DNA of 38,702 bases from positions 1 to 38,702 of the forward strand of contig SAXG01000155.1 in assembly GCA_012932865.1 (NCBI GenBank), in the 5' to 3' direction. This document shows, one piece after another, positions 32,167 to 38,702 of the stretch; position 1 is the stretch's first letter, and every line of letters starts with the position of its first letter. Position numbers and translations under genes: made by a program. The notes beneath the pieces were generated by a model. It worked only from the letters and a program-made list of their open reading frames with translations. It ran no database searches and was not told where the DNA came from. The stretch is from Amylostereum areolatum (lineage: Eukaryota; Basidiomycota; Agaricomycetes; Russulales; Stereaceae).

Positions 32167-33548
32167 ATGTCGACCAGCAGTGCAGGAGGAACCCATTGGT
32201 CGCCCCCACCATTTCACCCGGCGAGATATCTCGATCCGAAGGTGAACTTACTCATACATGAACGATGGTGGAGAGATCATCAAGTGTTCCTCCAGTCTCA
32301 AGGCTATATGCTACGGCCGCGTCTTCGTCCCGGTTGGAAACCTTCATGGGACGGATCCGGGAAGTCTCCTTGGTGTGTAGAAGACGCCGTTTACTCTCAT
32401 GTGAGTATCTTCCAACCCACACTGTTCCCTTCGTACTGAACAACGATAGGTCCGGCTGAAGGTCATGGACGCCACACGTATCTCAGACGGCAAGTCGGTG
32501 TATATCAAGCAGGTGGCCACCGGGGACCAGGAGTCGGCCATCGCTTGTTACTTCAGCTCGGAGGAGATGCGCCGCCACCCGGATAACCACTCCGTTCCCA
32601 TCCTCGATCTCTTTCCCGACGAAAGCGACCCCAGCATCTCGTTCATGGTCATGCCATTCTTTAGAGACCTCGATGATCCCCCGTTTGAGCATATCGGAGA
32701 GGTTCTTGATTGTGTAGAACAGGTGTTGAAGGTGGCACTCACGGTTATCTGGGCATCTGTACCGAGGCTGACCGTTTGATAGGGTCTAGTCTTCATGCAC
32801 GAGCAAGGCGTGGCACACAGGTGAATACCCACAGTCCGCCTCCATCGCGCCGAAGCTTGCTCATGTTTTAGGGACTGCGCGTGGCTCAATCTTATGATGG
32901 ACGCATCCAACATGTATCCCCGAGGACATCACCCCGTCAACGACTGGCTACTCCCAGACGTATCGGGCAAGGCACCCTACAAGCCGCGCCTCGCCGTGAA
33001 CGTCAAGTACTACATCATCGACTATGGACTGTCAACGCACTTTCCGCCGGGCACGACATCGGGATATGTGCTTGGCACTTGGGCCCAAGATCACGATGTC
33101 CCGGAGTTGTCGAACGACGTCCCGTACGACGCTTTCAAGGTTGACATTTTTACCGTCGGAAACGTCTTTCAACGCATCTTCTGTGACGTAGGTGCTCTTC
33201 CACTGTCTGCTCCCCCGCTGCGGTGACCCTGACGGACGGTCCCTCCTGTAGACATACATTAACCTGGACTTTGTCCGGCCTCTTGTTGTGTCCATGAAGA
33301 ACGCCGATCCTTCGAGCCGACCGACGGCCGCGCAGGCACTCGAGGAGTGGCGAGCCGTTTGTGCATCGTTTACAAACATAGGTCGATATCGTCCTTTACG
33401 AAAGGAAGACGACGCCAAGAAGCCCTACTTCGATCAAGCAATCATACAAACGTATCGCGTGTTGAGGGCAGGTGCAAACTTACTTTTGCCTGATGCAGTG
33501 CTGAGTCCTGTTTTTCACCTTCGCTCGTTGTTTCGTTCTCCGTCTTAG
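32167..33548 (+). CDS. Protein-kinase-like protein, copy 3 (5 exons, intact)
   Basis: Exons: 32167-32400, 32450-32731, 32783-32820, 32872-33187, 33252-33548; 1167 nt, 388 aa, stop TAG. Exons 2 and 3 have exactly the lengths of copy 1 (282 and 38 nt). Marks: WWRDHQVFLQSQGYMLRPRL, Lys in SVYIKQV, HRDCAWLN (184-191), IDYGLST (DYG at 235-237), VPE, DIFTVGN. The C-terminal lobe has NADPSSRPTAAQALEEW and then a longer hydrophobic-rich tail than copy 1. It is on the opposite strand to copies 1 and 2, about 5 kb away, and no helical-protein partner is visible. Probably an older duplicate. Target unknown. Confidence 0.8.
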
Positions 33549-34937
33549 TGGCGTATACGCATGTTATACCGCCACCTATAAAGATTGCAAATACATATGT
33601 ACTGTAAACGGACACTTTCCGAACACCCTTTCGCGATTCTTATGTGCCCTCTCGCCTGGTATACCGCCAATTATGGGGTCTGGCAGCGCGCGTCGGATTT
33701 CGAACTCCGCTGTTCAGTTCCCACACGCACAAACCTCGTTTTTCTTTCGTCCGATACGCCATCTCGTTAACCACACCAATCGGTGACTGGTTTTAGCGGA
33801 GCGATATGTGTATAGTATGTATATGAATAATTTTCCATTGCGTATGGCACAAATCTCAACACAGAGCCACCTGGGTAGGCAAAATCAGTATACAGATTTT
33901 GTTAGATTCATGCCCTCTGAAAGATCAAGGTCCGTTATAAAAATTCTGTTCCCAAGAATCGTTTCTAACCTACTAGAAACACTTATCTAGATGTTTAAAG
34001 TGAAGAATCATGTTCTGTGGAAGCTATAGCAAGAAGGCGAGAGCGACGAGCACAAAACAGCTTATGTAATACACTCGAGGAGAACGCGAAGTCGTTCGTG
34101 TGCCATCGCAAAGTGCTTTTCAGATCTTCAAACGAAAGCCAAACACGATGGTGGAGAAAAGGAAGGGTCGGATGATGCAGGATGAACGAAACGGGCACGT
34201 ACATGAAGGATCTTCCAGAGGTCGACCTCAAGTTCGCGCGGGGAGAAGCAAGGCGAATCAATGAAAGCGGGATCGGGAAAAAGAGGCGGCACGAGTTGGC
34301 GGGCCTGGGAGAGGAGGAGGGGCGGACGAAATGAATATGGATGGAAGAGAAGAAAGAAAAGAAGGAGACAGAGGAGGCGGCGAAATCGGCGCACCTCGAG
34401 GCTCTTATTGTCCGACTCGACCCCGCAAAGATTCAAAATGCGCCCGGAACTGCCATTGATCTTTAATGGGAGCTCGATTGGCATCGGAAACGCAACCCTG
34501 GTCGTGACATCCCGATGAAGAAGGACACTGAACTGAAGAACCAAAAACTGTCAGCTCTGGCTGCCGCAGCGGACAGGCTCAAGATATGCGTGGCAGCAGG
34601 GGAATTGTTACCTCAGGGATACAGCTTGGAGATGGTTCCGGTGTCTCAAGTTAGATCTTTGACAAACACTGCCGATGCTGGACCCGGGAACACACTCAGA
34701 GGGGGAGAGATAAGCCTTCTTTAAGTGGATGAGCTTGCACTGTTTTTAGACGAGGAGGAAGATGAAATATTGTTAAACTCTAGATATATTATCAATACAG
34801 GGCGAGAGGTGGACTAGAATGCGGGAGGGATGGGGGGAATCAACGAAGAACTCGTGGTGGACGAGTGCGGACGCGCGGACGACGCGAACGCGCTGATTAA
34901 GGTCACGTGGCCTGAACAGAAATCTCGCGGGGGCTGC
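33549..34937. other. Intergenic, no gene seen
   Basis: Frames at 34128-34544 (-), 34261-34518 (+) and 34515-34724 (+) overlap and have biased composition (Lys/Arg or Phe/Leu from purine/pyrimidine-rich DNA). A purine-rich tract covers about 34300-34385. Confidence 0.45.
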
Positions 34938-35849
34938 CAGTGGCCACGGGCAACGCGCACCAAATTCAAACTCCGACGCGTGCTCGAGATATTCGACGAT
35001 GAGCGGCGGTGCATGCACCGTCATCCTACGACAAAAGTGCAATATGTTGACCACACGATAAAACATGTAAAAGCGGTACCTTTGAACGTATGCACGAACA
35101 TGTGTGAGAACAGGAATATTCATGTCTCTGATATGATAGTGGTCTTCAAGAGGGGTTAATCTTCGGGATTTTCGTGCATACGTTTGTAGTCCTTCCTTTC
35201 CTAGGTTCATATGCATCTTATATTTGATTGAATGCGCGATGTGGAAGCCTGGACATGCACCACAGTGCTCTCGATGAGACGCGTCGCGCACACCTTGACG
35301 ATTACATAATCACTGTCATGTCTCCCCTCTCAGAACTCTTTTACTCCGATCCAGCCACGCTCGACGCGAAATTTCGCGGGCAATGCTATGGGGTGCTCTA
35401 GTGAAGGCTGATCCTATCTCAAGCCACAATCTTTATCTTATGCAACTGCCGGATTTCTTGTCTAGTTCAACATCATGGCATATTTGAGAAGCGGTGGATG
35501 CCAAAAGCAATGCACACCGCATTGTGCGGCATGTGTTTGATCCTCAGGAACCATTCCGCACACCAGTGAATAATTGGAGGAGGTTGGAGTGGAAACAGAG
35601 TCCGACAATGAGCAGCTTCAAGTTGAAGAACTGGAGAGAATGCCCATTACTTCATTTTCCCGAGATGATTCTGTATAGCTACTGTACATATATACTACTA
35701 CCATCATTGTGATATTCTGTAAATATTTTCAGAGCTTCATGTTGTACATACTGGACTGTACACGGCGTCGCCATCTTTGAGCTGGGATTTGGGCGCGTCG
35801 AGGTCACGTGACCGTCACGACTGCGCACCGCCGTTGCCCGTGGCCACTG
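34938..35849. mobile_element. Possible 0.9-kb non-autonomous element bounded by 18-bp perfect inverted repeats
   Basis: cagtggccacgggcaacg at 34938-34955 is repeated exactly, inverted, at 35832-35849, in the orientation of terminal inverted repeats. The 0.9 kb between has no transposase-like frame. Flanking bases (left ...gggggctgc, right ccagacccc...) do not form a clear target-site duplication, and both ends also lie near cacgtg palindromes (34905, 35804). Mobile-element status is a hypothesis. Confidence 0.3.
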
Positions 35850-36002
35850 CCAGACCCCACGCCAAATGGGAGAACATACCGAGGCATGACATGTTGCAAA
35901 TGTACGCAAAATGCTATTTCATTGGTTAACCAGACCTGGTACTGTACACGGCGAGCACAAGGTGGACAATGCATTCGTACAGTAACAGACACCGGACGAA
36001 AA

Positions 36003-36790
36003 GCTCTCGAAGAGCAAAGGGTTCGAAAAATTGGCCAGAATATGGCAAGTTGGGAATGCGTGCGATGTCGACCTCGACATGGCTGAGATCATGTACTTCG
36101 CGGACGACGTCCCCTGCGAAGGGAGCGTCCGCAAGCCGCGAATGAATGTACGAGAGGCCGCCCCAAGGTACCATCCCAACGCTGCATGGGCGATATCACG
36201 ATCTCCCCTCCGCACTAGTCAATGTATCCACTGGTACCGGCCACCCAACACACCATTTGAATGTCTCCTCGCATCACCCAATCTGCCCCCTCAGGACTAC
36301 TTCTAGCAATCAGCCGCGCGCGCTGATCACTGTAAAATCAATTGAAGGGAGCAGTATGGGAGAACGGGGGTACTGCATGGGCAGTATGTCTGAGGGCCAG
36401 GACTAGTAGTAGGGTTATACGTGCGGAGGTCTACCGTGACCGGCCGCTGGAAGCAGCGTGCAGCTGTAGAGAGCACCTACCGAGGAAAATGGCCTCTCGC
36501 ACGACGGAGCGACGCGTTCAGAACGAGCTGCGATCGTGGACTCCGTCTAGCTCAGCATGAACCATCGCGAAAATAACGTCGGGGGACGTTCGTGTGGAGC
36601 GAGGATCACGGCCATCGACTGCCATGGTGGTTGAGAAGAAAGAGAGAACAAGGAGTCAAGGACGCGGGTCCTCGGAATCCGATACCTCGAGGCTCGATAA
36701 TCCCGGTTCCTTTTGTTCGTGTCTTACAACGCACGCTTCTCTCGTTCGTTCCTCAAGAATACAACCTCATGAATCTTGCAATAGCCTGCT
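36003..36790. repeat. Diverged tandem duplication, copy 1
   Basis: Aligns with 36842-37590 along most of its length. Shared blocks include TGGGAATGCGTGCG (36050), GCCTCTCGCACGACGGA (36491) and gaacgagctgcgatcgtgga (36521), each found about 0.8 kb further on. Identity varies from nearly perfect in the distal 250 bases to weak in the middle. No long conserved reading frame spans both copies. Confidence 0.75.
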
Positions 36791-36841
36791 CAAGATGGGG
36801 AATTATAGTTATAATGAGTATACATAAACTGATCAAAGAGA

Positions 36842-37590
36842 AACGCTCGCGAGGAGCAAGGAGATCCAAAAATTAGCCAGAATGACAGCTGGGAATGCGT
36901 GCGGGGACAAGCTCGACACGGCTGAGGATGTACATCACGGATGAAGTCCTATGCAGGAACGTCCGCGAGTCGCGAATGAGTATACAAAGAGGCCATCTCA
37001 GGGTGCTCTCCCGATACTACATGGACGATATCACCGGCGCCCCTTCGCGTCCGCGCTTGTCACTACCCCATCGCCAACCAGATTAGCAGCCCGAACAACT
37101 TCATCATCCATGACCAACGGGCATTTCCCCCAGCACGGCGTGCTCGATGACCCTCACAGAGTCTCGAGCACGCCACGGTTCCAAGGGTTGCCCGAAGGAA
37201 GACCTGAAGATGGCAGTATGCAGCTATCTTGGAAGCAAGAATGTGACAACCGTGCTTTTGCGAATGACACCCGTGACGGCTGCCCAAGGCAGCGTGCAGC
37301 CGTAGAGAGCGCCTAACAAGGGATGAAACCGCCTCTCGCACGACGGAACCACGCATTCAGAACGAGCTGCGATCGTGGACTCCGTCTAGCTCAGCGTGAA
37401 CCGTCGCGAAGATGACGTGCGAGGACGTTTGTGCGGAGCAAGGATCGCGGCCTCCAACTGGCATGGTGGTTGAGGGGAAAGAGAGAACGACGACGCGGGT
37501 CGTTGGAACTTGAAATACCTCGAGGATTGATGAGTCAGCATTTTCCGTTGGCTCTCTGAAACCGCCTATCCTCATGAATTTTCAGAACGT
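36842..37590. repeat. Diverged tandem duplication, copy 2
   Basis: Second unit of the pair that begins at 36003, in the same orientation and separated by about 50 bases. Frames open in one copy are broken in the other, which argues for a non-coding repeat or a decayed gene. Confidence 0.75.
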
Positions 37591-38179
37591 AACTTGGCCA
37601 CGACAGGATCATCTGCATTTTGTATGTAGCATGTAAAGACCACTTATACACGTACCAAAGACATGCAGTACGTGTTCTTTCTCATCCTGAACTCTCCCTC
37701 ACCCATGTATCGCGCGATGCAACCGTTGATCATGGCGTCTGGTTCACACGCATGGGATCCGAAGATAGGTCTCTTGAAGGAGGGTAAGCAGCCGACTTTC
37801 TATTAAGCACGCGCCAGAAGGAAGTCATCCTAGAACATCCCGTCAAGTGGTAGGCGTGGAGATGAAATGACTGAAAGACCCACTTAGGATCTTGAGCTTG
37901 AGAAGGTGGCAACGATAGGCACTACGGTTATGGAAGGCAGTGTCGCTACTTGATATCTCCATGGGTTGCTATACCTTCATTCTATAACTGGATCCCAGGT
38001 TGATTCCGAAGGCCAAGAAGTGTTCCTCATGGGTTGTCGCGGCTCGCGTGTGACCAACGGCTACCAGCGTCGAAAACGTGGTGCTTACTGTATATCCGCA
38101 AAACGTAAACGTCCACCGCCTGACGGATCGCGCAAGACCGGTGGACGGGTGACGTCAGGAGAGCAAAGTTCGCCGCGCA

Positions 38180-38468
38180 TTATGGACGTTCTGGCCATGG
38201 AGTTGGGCGTAATGTTGCGGTCGCGGATAAGGGCCTAGGACCAATGATTGACGACGATTTTCCTTCGATGCCGACCACGATGAGAGCAGAAGGAGACTTC
38301 GGGAACCGAGGCGACAGCAGGTGCGAAACGACTGACGAGCAGAGACCACATGTCGACGCGGGGGACGATAGAAGCACGGGGAAGCTTACCGGTAAGATAT
38401 GGGGTGGTGGAGTGCTGATCGGACCAGCGGAGAGCGTAGCGCACGACGAGGATGGATGGCCATGGCAT
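38180..38468 (-). CDS. Weak candidate small gene or first exons of a gene
   Basis: On the minus strand an ATG at 38468 opens 26 codons up to a good donor (GTAAGC). A 58-nt intron (38332-38389, CAG acceptor) leads to a second exon ending TAA at 38180; 76 aa in all. The second ATG at 38463 in another frame (MAIHPRRALRSPLVRSALHH) looks more like a mitochondrial leader but runs into a stop sooner. I recognise nothing, and the model may be wrong or incomplete. Confidence 0.2.
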
Positions 38469-38609
38469 GCGACCTCGCTAGGCGGTTTCGGACGTGGACG
38501 AGCGCTGTGAGAGGCGAGGGCGGAGGGGCCACGTCGACCAGACGGCGGGACCGACGGCGATGGGCGGGGGAGCTTCCGAATTGAGGAAGAAATGGAACGA
38601 AAAGGGCGG

Positions 38610-38617
38610 TGACGTCA
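38610..38617. promoter_or_regulatory. TGACGTCA (ATF/CREB-type) octamer
   Basis: A perfect TGACGTCA palindrome about 140 bases upstream of the candidate minus-strand ATG at 38468; a second lies at 38150-38157. bZIP factors of the ATF/CREB class bind this octamer. Function here is inferred from the motif only. Confidence 0.25.
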
Positions 38618-38702
38618 TAGGGAACCCCCAATTTTTTTGTGGAGTCGGTTCGGCGCGCTGTGACGCTCCAAAATCCAAAGCGTGCTCGCCGTCGCCGCCG
38701 TG

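Noticed and set aside
33660..33730. tRNA-like sequence (a TTCGAAC core near 33695)
   Set aside because: No acceptor-stem complement, no A box and no anticodon arm could be drawn.
1..38702. CRISPR arrays, rRNA genes, riboswitches, bacterial-type operons, insertion sequences
   Set aside because: None seen; the short spliceosomal introns show the DNA is eukaryotic (fungal).

Overview
The window looks like chromosomal DNA of an agaricomycete (wood- or litter-decay basidiomycete). The protein genes are cut by many short introns of about 47 to 95 bases, with GTRNGT-type donors, CTNAY branch sites and CAG/TAG/AAG acceptors. There are also relics of a secreted GH7 cellobiohydrolase and of the single-pass beta-sandwich membrane proteins common in this class. 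I see no bacterial operons, rRNA, tRNA or CRISPR.

Layout. 1-132 (-): start of a membrane-anchored protein that runs off the left edge. 663-1808 (+): decayed single-pass membrane protein gene. 3576-4817 (-): acidic protein with an 18-nt tandem repeat. 5282-7697 (-): complete 17-exon mitochondrial type II NADH dehydrogenase. 9635-11969 and 12863-15424 (+): two tandem paralogous type II Golgi/ER glycosyltransferases resembling GDP-fucose O-fucosyltransferases; each carries a 3-nt microexon. 16394-19875 (-): Cys- and His-rich P1B heavy-metal ATPase of Pca1/CrpA type, divergent from a 200-aa unknown protein (20112-20714, +).

From 21.0 to 28.7 kb there is a duplicated head-to-head gene pair. Each pair has a protein-kinase-like gene on the minus strand (21023-22333; 25635-26968, frameshifted) and a helical, basic, unrecognised protein of about 237 aa on the plus strand (23067-23959; 27784-28683). 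Introns lie at the same positions and phases within each family. A third kinase paralog (32167-33548, +) has no visible partner. Between them lies a GH7 cellobiohydrolase pseudogene (29018-30330, -) without its catalytic segment.

The right end (33.6-38.7 kb) has no confident gene. It holds an 18-bp perfect inverted repeat 0.9 kb apart (34938/35849), a diverged tandem duplication of about 0.75 kb (36003-36790 / 36842-37590), and a weak candidate gene start on the minus strand near 38.4 kb.

The best candidate for an undescribed system is the duplicated kinase/helical-protein divergent pair: co-duplication and a shared intergenic promoter suggest the two products act together, but their function cannot be read from sequence. 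The cleanest molecular oddity is the 3-nt AAC exon kept in both glycosyltransferase paralogs although the flanking introns have diverged completely. All splice models were made by eye; they close in frame but have no transcript support here.
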